From: Pseudomonas sp. Fl4BN1
GTDB taxonomy: Bacteria > Pseudomonadota > Gammaproteobacteria > Pseudomonadales > Pseudomonadaceae
Length of the DNA stretch: 50,929 bases
NCBI RefSeq assembly: GCF_009908285.1
Contig: NZ_JAAARM010000040.1
Location: 1 to 50,929, forward strand
Direction: 5' to 3'
This document shows, in pieces, positions 1-8,098 of the stretch. The stretch's first letter is position 1; every line of letters begins with the position of its first letter. The notes under the pieces were generated by a model. It worked only from the letters and a program-made list of their open reading frames with translations, had not been told where the DNA came from and searched no databases. A program made the translations under genes and the position numbers.

Positions 1-1
1 C

Positions 2-139
2 TCTGACACCCCGCCGCCACCGCTGACTCAGGAACAGAAAGACGCGCTGGAAAAACTCAGGGATGCGCTGAAAGAACAGCCCCGCCCTCCAGTGACGCAC
101 ACCCCAGCGACCACTTCACTGATCGACGAAGTCGTCTAG
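2..139 (+). CDS. C-terminal end of an unidentified protein (5' truncated by window edge)
   Basis: An open frame runs from the left edge to TAG at 137-139 and gives about 45 residues, beginning SDTPPPPLTQEQKDALEKL and ending SLIDEVV. It has a proline-rich stretch, then a short charged helix, then another proline/threonine-rich stretch. That looks like a flexible cytoplasmic or linker tail rather than a folded domain. The frame is supported by its amino-acid composition, with no rare residues and a regular charged helix. No family can be assigned from this tail. The next gene is convergent. Confidence 0.5.
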   Translation, partial: SDTPPPPLTQEQKDALEKLRDALKEQPRPPVTHTPATTSLIDEVV

Positions 140-233
140 CCCAGTAAAGCCGGCGGCCCCGTCTGCACCGCAGCCGGTCCGCCGGCGCAGGAAAGAGCAA
201 CGAGCATCAGGCCGCTGCCTCGCCACGCACCTG

Positions 234-1466
234 TCACCAACTGCCCGACGCACCACCGCCGCCACTGGAGCCGCCGCCCCCCGAACTGGAGCTGGAGCTG
301 GAGCGGGTGCTGGAACCGCCACCGCTGCTGCCGCTACTGGCGCCGCTGCTCCAGCGAAAATTTCTGCTGCCGGCAAACAGGACAAAAGCGATGAAATAGG
401 CGAACGGTAGGACCGCCAGCCAGGAGTGCAACGAGTTCCAACCACCGACCGCAGACTCAAGCAACAGAGTCAGCACCAGCAGCACTCCCAGCCGCCACCG
501 AAAACCCTTGGCACTCTTCTTCCAGCTGTTGCGCATCATCCGGTACAGCAGCCAATGACCGCCCAGCACCAGCAACACGCCCGCGGGCACTGCCAGGCCA
601 TACAGGAAGGTCGCACTGCCCAGGTACTGGCTGACCAGGGTCAGCAGCGCGATGTACAGCAGCAGGCCCAGCACGCCATAGAACACCCGGCGCGCTTGCC
701 ACAACCCACCGAAGGTAGCGCCGCCCACCAACATGCACAGCGGCACCAGGAGCAACTGCATCGGCCACTCTCGCCCGCCCACCACGCCCACCAGCAACGC
801 CGCCAGCAGCAACAGAGCACCCAGGACCCGGCGCCACGCCCAGCCTGCAGCCAGCATCACTCCGGCCACCGAACCAAAGATGAACGCCAGCAGCAGAGCG
901 TAGGCCTCGGGTGGCACCGTCAACGGCGCCGATACCGGCTCCGGCAATTGGCCACCGTCCACCAGCACAATCAAGTCATCCAGGGCCCGCTCGATACCGC
1001 CGGCATAGTCCCCCTGGCGAAAGGCCGGGGTCAGGTCCCGGGCAATGATCTGCCCGGCCAGCAAGTCGGTGACCAGAGATTCCAGGCCATAGCCCACCTC
1101 GATGCGCACCTGGCGATCGTTCTTTGCCACCAGCAGCAGGATGCCGTCATTGATGCCCTTGCGTCCCAGTTTCCAGGCGCGAAACAGCTGGTTACTCAGG
1201 GTCTCGATATTCTGCTCACCCAGGTTGGGCACCAGCATCACGGCGATCTGCGCGCCGCGGCGCTGCTCCAGTGCCGCGAGTTTCTGCTCGATCCGCTGTT
1301 GCTCGACAGCGTCGAGGGTGGCGCTCAGATCGATGACCCGGCGCTCCAGGGAAATCTTCACCAGCCCCGGCGGAGGGGACTCGGCGAACACCATCGCCGG
1401 CAACAGCAGCCCCAGGAAAACCGCGAGCCACAGGCTGCGGCCTTGTTGCAAAAACGCCTTGATCAT
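234..1466 (-). CDS. TPM-domain membrane protein (YgcG/Psb32-like)
   Basis: A 410-residue protein with an N-terminal signal peptide (about 1-28, ending VFA-ES), an extracytoplasmic TPM domain (about 40-170, with LSATLDAVEQQRIEQKLAAL and GINDGILLLVAKNDRQVRIE), several membrane helices (about 185-360) and a C-terminal tail made almost wholly of Ser and Gly that ends ASGSW. This order and the Gly/Ser tail with a terminal Trp are typical of the bacterial YgcG family. TPM domains occur in chloroplast TLP18.3/Psb32 and in bacterial envelope proteins; their bacterial function is poorly defined, and envelope stress or cofactor handling is only a guess. No LemA partner, often found beside this family, is visible in the window; it may lie to the left. 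Confidence 0.85.
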   Translation of the reverse strand: MIKAFLQQGRSLWLAVFLGLLLPAMVFAESPPPGLVKISLERRVIDLSATLDAVEQQRIEQKLAALEQRRGAQIAVMLVPNLGEQNIETLSNQLFRAWKLGRKGINDGILLLVAKNDRQVRIEVGYGLESLVTDLLAGQIIARDLTPAFRQGDYAGGIERALDDLIVLVDGGQLPEPVSAPLTVPPEAYALLLAFIFGSVAGVMLAAGWAWRRVLGALLLLAALLVGVVGGREWPMQLLLVPLCMLVGGATFGGLWQARRVFYGVLGLLLYIALLTLVSQYLGSATFLYGLAVPAGVLLVLGGHWLLYRMMRNSWKKSAKGFRWRLGVLLVLTLLLESAVGGWNSLHSWLAVLPFAYFIAFVLFAGSRNFRWSSGASSGSSGGGSSTRSSSSSSSGGGGSSGGGGASGSW

Positions 1467-1752
1467 CCGTCGCCACCCGCATCGTTCATCCTGAGTGGTC
1501 GAACTTTATCACTGCCTCTCGCGGTGGCGATTCGCGGCAGTCAACGACAAGCCAAAAAACCGCTTCGCTAACCAAACCGACCCGAGGCCGACGACCTGTA
1601 GGCGTCCGCACAACCGCCCTCAGCGCGGCGTTCATGAGCATGCGCAACCGCGCCCTTGGCAGATATTTTCAAGGATCTATTGCACGCTTGCCCAGAGGCT
1701 TGCGAAGCTGTGAGCCGCCTGATCGACCGCCCCGCTATCACAAGGAACGGCA

Positions 1753-2289
1753 ATGAACCGGACTGAGCATCTGTGCCTGATGGCCCGCTACAACCAGTGG
1801 ATGAACGCCAAGCTCTACAGCGCTGCCCTGACCCTGCCCGATGAGCAGGTCAACCTGGACCGCCGGGCGTTCTTCGGCTCGATCCTCGGCACTCTCAACC
1901 ATCTGCAGGCCGGTGACCTGATCTGGCTCAAGCGCTTTGCCGAGCATCCAGCGCGGCACCCGACGCTGCTGCCGCTGGACGGCCTGGCCCGACCGCAGGA
2001 CCTCAAGAGCCTGCTGTTCGCCGACCTGCGCGGGCTCTGGCAGCAGCGCCAATGGCTGGACCAGATCATCCTCGACTGGACCGCCTCCCTGAGCGAAGCC
2101 GACCTGGAGCACAACCTGCACTACGCGAACATGCAAGGCACCGCGGGGGTACGCAATATCTACAGCCTGCTGCTGCATTTCTTCAATCACCAGACCCACC
2201 ACCGGGGTCAAGCCAGCACCTTGCTGACCCAGGCCGGGGTGGACATCGGCGATACCGATCTGTTGCTGCTGATCCCTTCCGAGCCCTGA
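1753..2289 (+). CDS. DinB-superfamily protein (putative metal-dependent hydrolase/thiol transferase fold)
   Basis: A 178-residue soluble protein. The His residues expected of the DinB/YfiT four-helix bundle are visible: one in the first half (ILGTLNHLQAGDLIWLKRF, about residues 45-63) and an H-x3-H pair later (FFNHQTHHRGQ, about 143-153). These normally bind a divalent metal. The family is distinct from E. coli DNA polymerase IV, which is also called DinB. Members include thiol-dependent transferases and damage-inducible proteins of unknown reaction, so no substrate can be given. The start ATG at 1753 follows a short purine-rich stretch (CACAAGGAACGGCA). It appears monocistronic. Confidence 0.85.
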   Translation: MNRTEHLCLMARYNQWMNAKLYSAALTLPDEQVNLDRRAFFGSILGTLNHLQAGDLIWLKRFAEHPARHPTLLPLDGLARPQDLKSLLFADLRGLWQQRQWLDQIILDWTASLSEADLEHNLHYANMQGTAGVRNIYSLLLHFFNHQTHHRGQASTLLTQAGVDIGDTDLLLLIPSEP

Positions 2290-2419
2290 TCAGCCCTCAA
2301 CCCAGCGCGATCGAAAACGCCCGCTGCCGTAGCCATTATTTATCCGCGCCCAATCTAGCTTCATCACCAGGCTTCTGCGACTATGCGCGCGGAAAAAACC
2401 GCTTGCTAAGGAAGGCGCC

Positions 2420-2701
2420 ATCAACGTTCTCAACGCTGTACTTGGGTTGTCTGTGCTGTCCCTCGCGGGCTGCGGCACCCTAATCGCCCGCACCCCCGAT
2501 TCCCACACCCGCTACGACTACTACAAAGGCACTCAGGCCAACGTCCAACTACTGACCATGCGCGGCGCCAGCGGCTACGACGGCTATGCCACGATGTTCT
2601 GCTGGATCACCATCGTCTGCCCGGTAGTGGCCATCGTCAGCCTGCCGGTGGATGCCGTAGCTGACACCGCGCTGCTGCCCTATGACGCGATGAATCACTG
2701 A
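2420..2701 (+). CDS. YceK/YidQ-like lipoprotein, copy 1 (apparent ATC start)
   Basis: First of three tandem paralogues. From the lipobox (LSLAGC, the Cys codon lies near 2471) the mature protein is about 75 residues, with the family marks YYKGTQANVQLLT, CWITIVCPVVAIVSLPVDA and a C-terminal LLPYDAM. No ATG, GTG or CTG gives a proper signal peptide. The ATC at 2420 lies 4-7 nt after AGGAAGG and would give MINVLNAVLGLSVLSLAGC, a normal lipoprotein signal. TTG at 2447 is the first conventional start but leaves too short a hydrophobic stretch and has no ribosome-binding site. YceK-type proteins are small outer-membrane lipoproteins of unknown role. Start choice is inference; the gene itself is well supported by its two copies. 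Confidence 0.75.
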   Translation: MNVLNAVLGLSVLSLAGCGTLIARTPDSHTRYDYYKGTQANVQLLTMRGASGYDGYATMFCWITIVCPVVAIVSLPVDAVADTALLPYDAMNH

Positions 2702-2740
2702 GCCTCTCCCGCCCCTGTCACACCCCTGAGTGGAAGCCTG

Positions 2741-3019
2741 ATCATCCGAATCATCCTTTACCTGTTGCTCAACACCCTGCTGCTGAGCGGTTGCGGCACC
2801 TACGTGGTGCGTAGCGGCCATGATTGGCGCGACGACCGCTATTACCGCGGCACGACAATGAACGCGCAGATACTCACCGGCTACGACATGGGCGAAGCAC
2901 GCAAGATCACTGGCGCCTGCTGGGTAACGGTGGTGTGCCCGATCCTGATGATCGCCAGCCTGCCCCTGGACGCCGCCGTCGACACCGTGCTGCTGCCCTA
3001 CGACGCGATGCAGCCCTGA
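2741..3019 (+). CDS. YceK/YidQ-like lipoprotein, copy 2 (apparent ATC start)
   Basis: Second tandem copy, about 92 residues if started at the ATC at 2741 (or 2744), which follows GGAAG at suitable spacing. The reading IIRIILYLLLNTLLLSGC is a normal lipoprotein signal with a Cys lipobox. The mature part has RDDRYYRGTTMNAQILTGYD, ACWVTVVCPILMIASLPLDA and TVLLPYDAM. It is closer to copy 3 than to copy 1; coding and flanking DNA are both conserved, including the leader (GATCATCCGAATCATC), so the pair arose by a recent tandem duplication. The only conventional starts are CTG at 2738 and TTG at 2765; the latter truncates the signal. Confidence 0.75.
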   Translation: MIRIILYLLLNTLLLSGCGTYVVRSGHDWRDDRYYRGTTMNAQILTGYDMGEARKITGACWVTVVCPILMIASLPLDAAVDTVLLPYDAMQP

Positions 3020-3055
3020 GCCTCGCACCCTGCCACTCCCCTGAATGGAATCCCG

Positions 3056-3469
3056 ATCATCCGAATCATCAATTACCTGTTGTTGCTCAACACCCTGCTG
3101 CTGACTGGCTGCGGCACCTACATGGCCCGAGGCGGCGGCCTGGACTGGCGCGACGATCGCTACTACCGCAGCACCAAGACCAACGCGCAGCTACTCACCG
3201 GCTACGACATGGGCTATGGGCGCATGCTCACCGGCGGCTGCTGGGCGATGGTGGTGTGCCCGATCCTGATGATCGCCAGCCTGCCCCTGGACGCGGCGCT
3301 CGACACCGTGCTGCTGCCCTATGACGCCTTCCAGCCGGCACGGCCCCAGCGCAACATGCACGTAGATATGAAGCGTGCGTCCGAGGCAGACCTGCCCGCC
3401 CTGCCCCTCGGGGCCGCGGCGCAAGACCCGACGGCCGCCAGCCCGCCCATCAGTACCCAGGCCGATTGA
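3056..3469 (+). CDS. YceK/YidQ-like lipoprotein, copy 3 with a C-terminal extension
   Basis: Third copy, about 137 residues from ATC 3056 (GGA six nt upstream), or 129 from TTG 3080. The core (DWRDDRYYRSTKTNAQLLT, CWAMVVCPILMIASLPLDA, LDTVLLPYDAF) matches copy 2 closely. It differs by about 45 extra residues after the conserved LLPYDAF, rich in Pro and Ala with no repeat or membrane segment, where copies 1 and 2 stop. The extension may be read-through of formerly non-coding DNA after loss of the original stop. Lipid attachment to Cys in LLLTGC and outer-membrane location are inferred from the lipobox. Confidence 0.75.
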   Translation: MIRIINYLLLLNTLLLTGCGTYMARGGGLDWRDDRYYRSTKTNAQLLTGYDMGYGRMLTGGCWAMVVCPILMIASLPLDAALDTVLLPYDAFQPARPQRNMHVDMKRASEADLPALPLGAAAQDPTAASPPISTQAD

Positions 3470-3505
3470 AAGCGTCGCCCTGGCCATGTCCTGGCCAAAG
3501 CATGG

Positions 3506-4279
3506 CTACGCCTGATCCGGCGCACACCGCTCGACCTGCCGCTGCTCCAGGCGACAGCGCCGCCCCAGGCGATCCACCTGGGGTCGGCCGAACAGATAGC
3601 CCTGGCCCCACTCGCCGCCGCAGGCCGTGGCCAGGCCCTGGTCGGAGGCGGTCTCCACCCCTTCGATGATCACGCAGGGCGCCAGGGTCTTGCACAGCTG
3701 CACCAGGTGGCTGAGGGTCTGGGCGCTGTTGAGCTCGCCGCGGGCGCGCTGGATGTAGCCCTTGTCGATCTTGACGATGTCCGGCCGGGTCTGGCGGATG
3801 AATTCCAGGGTGCCCAGGCCCGCGCCGAAATCATCGATGGCCACTCGGCACCCCAGCTCGCGCAGACGCAGGACAAACTCACTGGCCGCCTCGATGCTCG
3901 GCGGCGTGGCGCTTTCGGTGATCTCGATCACCAGCCGGGCGGCCACCGAGGGTGAATCGCGCAGCCGCTCAAGGATGGCGTACCAGTAGCCATCGATGAT
4001 CGCGCTCTGGGCCGAGACATTGCAGCCCAGGCGCAGGCGCTCGTCGCGCCGCAGGCACTCAATCACGCACAGCACCACGCTGCGGTCCAGCTCACGCATC
4101 AGTTGGTGCTTTTCCAGCAGCGCCAACGGATAGACGCCACCGCCCAGGGCATCGACATGCCGTAACAGCCCTTCGTGATACAGCACCCGGGTGCTGTCCG
4201 GCAGCCATACCACTGGCTGGAACGCCAGCATCAGATGGCCGTCAGCCAGTTCGCGGTAAAAGTCTTTGATGCTTTGCAT
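3506..4279 (-). CDS. EAL-domain protein (c-di-GMP phosphodiesterase family)
   Basis: A 257-residue single-domain protein that would cleave c-di-GMP to pGpG. Visible EAL motifs in order: YHEGLLR (signature position, Gly replacing the Ala of EAL), NVSAQS, EITES, AIDDFGAG, IVKIDKGYI, IIEGVET and QGYLFGRP. All the usual metal-binding and catalytic acidic residues, the Lys and the final Gln region are present, so activity is likely. No sensor or GGDEF domain is attached; the protein is nearly all EAL domain. The start at ATG 4279 begins MQSIKDFYRELADG just before the domain; the open frame extends 69 codons further upstream but that part has no family resemblance. It is convergent with the third lipoprotein gene. 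Confidence 0.88.
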   Translation of the reverse strand: MQSIKDFYRELADGHLMLAFQPVVWLPDSTRVLYHEGLLRHVDALGGGVYPLALLEKHQLMRELDRSVVLCVIECLRRDERLRLGCNVSAQSAIIDGYWYAILERLRDSPSVAARLVIEITESATPPSIEAASEFVLRLRELGCRVAIDDFGAGLGTLEFIRQTRPDIVKIDKGYIQRARGELNSAQTLSHLVQLCKTLAPCVIIEGVETASDQGLATACGGEWGQGYLFGRPQVDRLGRRCRLEQRQVERCAPDQA

Positions 4280-4527
4280 GACAGATCCATAGGCAAGACA
4301 ACGGCACACCCCGACCTGAGCAACGCGACGAACTGGCCATCGCCGTCGCTCAAGGGCCCCTGCCCGACCATGATCGGCCCTCCCGCACGCCTCAGGAAGT
4401 GTTCCTGGATACCTTTCGCTTGTCCTCGGAAACCCTGCGCCCTGGTTAATCGTCTGCGGCCTTTTGTTTATTGCAATCATGCCCATGGCCCCATCGACAT
4501 CATTTAGCCACCAGTCCAGGAAGACCT

Positions 4528-5529
4528 ATGCATAGAATGACCAGCGCCAGCTTTCGGGTGCTTGCCGATGTCATGAGAGAGGGTGGCGCCAACGTCGACG
4601 CCCTGCTCAAGCAGTTCGGCAGCAGCATTCAGGACGTTGATGAAAACCCCAAGGGCGTCAGGCTGGAACTGGTCTATCACGTGATGCGCGAAGCCACTCG
4701 ATGCACCGGCAATCCGGACCTCGGCCTGCTGGCCTACAGCAAGGCCCACCCGGCCAACCTGGAGGCCCTGGGCTATGCGGTGATGTCCTGCGCGACCCTC
4801 GGTGCGGCGCTGCAACGCCTGGTGGATTACCACGCGCTGATCAGCAACGGCTTCTGCATGTGCCTGGAGCGCAAGCCCCAGGCGCTGAAGCTGATCGGCT
4901 TCGATGTCACCGCCGAACCTTCGCTGATGCCTCGCGCGGTGGTCGATGCCGGCGCCGCCCAGACCCTGGGCCTGCTGCACTGGTTGCTCCCCCAGCACAA
5001 ACCCCAGCCCCTGGCAGCCGCCTTCACCTACCCCGAGCCTGCGGACACTCGCGCGCTGCGGCGCTTGCTGGGGGATAACCTGCAGTTCTGTGCGCCCCAC
5101 AACAGCCTGACCTTCAGCAGCCAGGACTGCGCCATGGCCCTGCCCACCGCCGACCCGGCGCTGGACGTGCTGCACATGGAATATGCCCGCGCCCGGCTCA
5201 ACGTGCTGCTCAGCGGCTCGATGACCGCACGCGTTCGTCGGGCCCTCGCGGAATGCCTGGCCCGGGGCGCCCCCAGCGACCTGCCGCACATTGCCGAAAT
5301 GGTCGGGGTCAGCACCCGCAGCCTGCAACGGCGCCTGGGCCATGAGGACGTGCACTTCTCGGCCCTGCTGGACGAAGCCCGGTTGATGCTGGCCCACAGT
5401 TTCCTGCGCAACTCCATGCGCAGCGTGAAGTACATCGGGGCCTTGCTGGGGTTTCGTGACCAGAGCAGTTTTCACAAGGCCTGCATGCGCTGGTTCGGCA
5501 TGACGCCCGGGCGTTACCGCGAGCAATAA
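4528..5529 (+). CDS. AraC-family regulator with arabinose-binding-like N-terminal domain
   Basis: A 333-residue regulator. Residues 1-200 match the N-terminal domain of the OruR/ArgR-like AraC group (ALGYAVMSCATLGAALQRLVDYHALI). The C-terminal 100 residues are the two helix-turn-helix DNA-binding unit (IAEMVGVSTRSLQRRL and the typical ending FRDQSSFHKACMRWFGMTPGRYRE). The start at ATG 4528 follows CAGGAAGACCT. It is divergent from the EAL gene, with about 250 bp between the starts. It may control a neighbour or itself; no operator could be seen. The ligand is unknown; relatives of this layout sense amino acids or fatty-acid-like compounds. Confidence 0.88.
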   Translation: MHRMTSASFRVLADVMREGGANVDALLKQFGSSIQDVDENPKGVRLELVYHVMREATRCTGNPDLGLLAYSKAHPANLEALGYAVMSCATLGAALQRLVDYHALISNGFCMCLERKPQALKLIGFDVTAEPSLMPRAVVDAGAAQTLGLLHWLLPQHKPQPLAAAFTYPEPADTRALRRLLGDNLQFCAPHNSLTFSSQDCAMALPTADPALDVLHMEYARARLNVLLSGSMTARVRRALAECLARGAPSDLPHIAEMVGVSTRSLQRRLGHEDVHFSALLDEARLMLAHSFLRNSMRSVKYIGALLGFRDQSSFHKACMRWFGMTPGRYREQ

Positions 5530-5535
5530 GCACAA

Positions 5536-5555
5536 CGCCGAGCAGAGGCTCGGCG
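5536..5555. terminator. Possible hairpin between convergent genes
   Basis: An 8-bp stem (CGCCGAGC / GCTCGGCG) with loop AGAG lies 7 bp after the AraC stop and between two convergent genes. Neither side has a clear T-run, so intrinsic termination is uncertain. Confidence 0.35.
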
Positions 5556-5575
5556 CAATGGCTTGGGGCAATCGA

Positions 5576-6097
5576 TCAGTGGCTGGCTTGCAACTGCGGC
5601 TGCACTTGCGGCATGGCCGAAGAGTGGTGGTTGAGGATCTTCCACTGCCCGTCGATACGCTCATAGAGGAAGGTGTAGCGTGCCTGGACTTGCTGCTGCT
5701 TGCCGTCGGCAGCGGTCAGGGTAAAGGTGTAGACGCCACTGTCCATCGCCGCATCCGGGCTCAGGTGACGGATTTCGCGGTAGTTGATCTGCCCCACCGG
5801 CTTGGACGCCAGGAAATGCTCGAAGTAGTCCTGGATCTGCGCGTGGGTATTGCGTACCTGGTTGGAAACCGTCGGCTGCAGCACCGCGTTGGCCGCATAC
5901 AGGCCGACCACGGCTTGCGGGTTGCCGGTCTGCAGGGCGGTGTTCCAGCGATCGAACAAGCCGGCAATTTCCCGGTCCTGGATATTCTGCGGTTGCTCGG
6001 CCACGGTGCGGTACACGTAAGGCGTGGCTTCCAGGGCCTGGGCCAACGGCGCGGTCAGAACGAAGAACAGGGCCAGGGCGGTGGTTTTCAGTTTCAT
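5576..6097 (-). CDS. Secreted NTF2-like protein (SgcJ/EcaC, DUF4440-type)
   Basis: A 173-residue protein with a clear Sec signal (MKLKTTALALFFVLTAPLAQA, cut near residue 21). The rest fits the cone-shaped NTF2/SnoaL fold: IAGLFDRWNTALQTGNPQAVVGLYAANAVLQ, then VRNTHAQIQDYFEHFL, then strands SGVYTFTLT, ARYTFLYERIDGQWKILNH. The family includes calcium/calmodulin kinase association domains and many small periplasmic proteins of unknown ligand. No catalytic residue is diagnostic. Convergent with the AraC gene, divergent from the kinase operon. Confidence 0.8.
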   Translation of the reverse strand: MKLKTTALALFFVLTAPLAQALEATPYVYRTVAEQPQNIQDREIAGLFDRWNTALQTGNPQAVVGLYAANAVLQPTVSNQVRNTHAQIQDYFEHFLASKPVGQINYREIRHLSPDAAMDSGVYTFTLTAADGKQQQVQARYTFLYERIDGQWKILNHHSSAMPQVQPQLQASH

Positions 6098-6269
6098 TCA
6101 GTGACTCCAGTGGGTTTCAATAAGCACCACTGTGCCCAGGGCCGCCGCCCGTGCCATCGGCCAACTGGAGCCATCGGCCTATGCCATTCGGCAGATAGGC
6201 GCAGCCCGGGGCAGCGGGTCTAATGCCCGAGCCTGTTCACTCGCACCGCCGCCCTGCTGGAGCCTTGCC

Positions 6270-7433
6270 ATGTCCACCCCGCCCCTCGATCCCGCCAGCG
6301 CCCTGGCCCTGCGCAGCCAGTACCGGCAATCGCAAAGCCGCGCGGCGCGCCTGCGCCTGCTGGTGGACACCGGCCAGGAACTGCTGCAACTGCCGCCCGA
6401 GCAGATGCGCCTGCGGGTGGTACAGCGCGCCTGCGCCTTTGTCGCCATGGATCATGGCGTATTGCTGGAGTGGAGCGAGGATGGCGTGGTGCACGCCAGC
6501 GCCACCCAGGGCAGTGCCGAGCGCCTGCAGGCGTTGCGGGCCCTGGCTGAGCAACCGCGCTGGCTGGAGCACCCGGCCAGTCTCGACAGCCCAGTGCTGC
6601 GGGTGCTGCTGCACCGCGCCGATGGCCAGGCCTTCGGCGCCCTGTTGCTGGCCAACAGCGTGCCCCTCAGCGCGCCGGACAGCGAAGACCTGGAGTCCCT
6701 GCAACTGCTGGCCACGCTGCTGGCGGCGCACCTGGAAAACCGGCGTCTGTTGAACGACCTGCAAGCCCGGGAACGCAGCATGTCGGAATTGGTGCAGCGC
6801 CTGTTCAGCGCCCAGGAAGATGAGCGCAAGCGCGTCGCCTATGACCTGCACGATGGCCTGGCGCAAACCCTGGCCGGACTGCATCAGCGCCTGCAGGGTT
6901 TCGCCGGACGCTGCCCGTCCTTGCCCGCCGGACTGCAAGGCGAATGGCAGACTATCCTGCAACTGGCCCAGGGCTGTGTCGGTGAGGGCCGGCAGCTGAT
7001 CGGCGGCCTGCGCCCCCACGTGCTCGATGACTTCGGCCTGCTGCGGGCCATCGACCGTGAAGCCGACCGCCTGCGGGACGCAGGGCTTGCCGTGCACTGG
7101 CAGCAGCGTTGCCCGGAACGCCTGCCGGCGGCCCTGGAGATCGCCCTGTTCCGGATTGCCCAGGAAGCCATGAATAACATTCTCAAGCACGCCGGGGCCG
7201 CCAACGTGACCCTGAGCCTGGCCCTGGAGCAAGGACAAGCGCTGCTCAGCATCAACGACGATGGCTGCGGCTTCCTCAACCCGCCAGCCCAGGGCGCCGA
7301 GCAATGGGGCCAGGTGGCCATGCAGGAGCGCGCCCATCTGCTGGGAGGCCGCTTCACCTGCAACAGCCGGCCCGGCGGCGGGACCTGCATCCAGGCCCAA
7401 GTGCCCGTGCAACCCCAGGAGCAACCGCTATGA
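6270..7433 (+). CDS. NarX-type sensor histidine kinase (HisKA_3)
   Basis: A 387-residue cytosolic kinase without membrane segments. Residues about 40-170 look like a GAF-type sensor (VVQRACAFVAMDHGVLLEW). A coiled-coil linker (LLNDLQARERSMSELVQRL) leads to the HisKA_3 box ERKRVAYDLHDGLAQTLAGL, where His194 is the predicted phospho-acceptor. The ATPase domain follows (FRIAQEAMNNILKHAGAANV, SINDDGCGF, GGGTCIQAQV). It would phosphorylate the NarL-like regulator encoded immediately downstream; the two genes overlap by ATGA. The start at ATG 6270 is chosen because GCTGGAGCC precedes it and the upstream extension is not protein-like. The signal is unknown. Confidence 0.88.
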   Translation: MSTPPLDPASALALRSQYRQSQSRAARLRLLVDTGQELLQLPPEQMRLRVVQRACAFVAMDHGVLLEWSEDGVVHASATQGSAERLQALRALAEQPRWLEHPASLDSPVLRVLLHRADGQAFGALLLANSVPLSAPDSEDLESLQLLATLLAAHLENRRLLNDLQARERSMSELVQRLFSAQEDERKRVAYDLHDGLAQTLAGLHQRLQGFAGRCPSLPAGLQGEWQTILQLAQGCVGEGRQLIGGLRPHVLDDFGLLRAIDREADRLRDAGLAVHWQQRCPERLPAALEIALFRIAQEAMNNILKHAGAANVTLSLALEQGQALLSINDDGCGFLNPPAQGAEQWGQVAMQERAHLLGGRFTCNSRPGGGTCIQAQVPVQPQEQPL

Positions 7434-8098
7434 ATTCGGTAATACGCCTAGTCCTGGCGGATGACCATGAAGTCACCCGCACTGGTTTCGTCGCCCTCTT
7501 GGCCGGCAACCCGGAGTTCGAGGTGGTCGGCCAGGCCAGGGACGGCGAAGAAGCCCTGGAGCTGTGTGCACAGTTGCACCCGGACATCGCCATCCTCGAT
7601 ATCCGCATGCCCCGGCTCAATGGCCTGGGGGCCGCGCGCCTGCTGCAACAACGCCAGCCCGGGGTCAAGGTGGTGATCTTCACCATGGACGACAGCCCCG
7701 ACCACCTGGAAGCGGCGATGGCCGCCGGCGCCGTCGGCTACCTGCTCAAGGACGCCAGCCGGGCGGAAGTGATCGCTGCCCTGCAACGCGTCGCCCAGGG
7801 CGAGGAAGCCCTGAACAGTGCCGTCAGCGCCCGTCTGCTGCGGCGCATGACCGAGCGCGGCAACGGCCAGGCACCCCAGGCCCAGCCCCTGACCGCCCGG
7901 GAGCGCCAGGTGCTGGGCCTGGTGGCCGGCGGTTTCAGCAACCGCGAGATCGGCGAAAAACTCGGTATCACCACCGGCACCGCCAAGGCCCATGTGGAAC
8001 GGGTGATCGGCAAACTCGGGGCCGCCGACCGCACCCAGGCCGCCGTGCGCGGGATGGCCCTGGGGCTGGTGGCGCAACCTGACGGGCAGTGGCCATGA
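7430..8098 (+). CDS. NarL/FixJ-family response regulator
   Basis: A 222-residue regulator: receiver domain at residues 5-120 with phospho-acceptor Asp57 (IAILDIRMP), switch Thr (IFTMDD) and Lys (YLLKDAS), then a LuxR-type helix-turn-helix (LTARERQVLGLVAGGFSNRE). It starts inside the stop of the kinase gene and its own stop overlaps the start of the next kinase, so translation is coupled. It is the only DNA-binding output of this four-gene operon. Targets are unknown. Confidence 0.9.
   Translation: MNSVIRLVLADDHEVTRTGFVALLAGNPEFEVVGQARDGEEALELCAQLHPDIAILDIRMPRLNGLGAARLLQQRQPGVKVVIFTMDDSPDHLEAAMAAGAVGYLLKDASRAEVIAALQRVAQGEEALNSAVSARLLRRMTERGNGQAPQAQPLTARERQVLGLVAGGFSNREIGEKLGITTGTAKAHVERVIGKLGAADRTQAAVRGMALGLVAQPDGQWP

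Noticed and set aside
234..350. Ser/Gly-rich C-terminal tail of the TPM protein as an unusual low-complexity element
   Set aside because: Gly/Ser tails ending in a Trp are normal in this family, so it is not an anomaly.
1753..2289. Calling this gene dinB (DNA polymerase IV)
   Set aside because: The protein is the small four-helix DinB/YfiT type with His ligands and has no polymerase motif.
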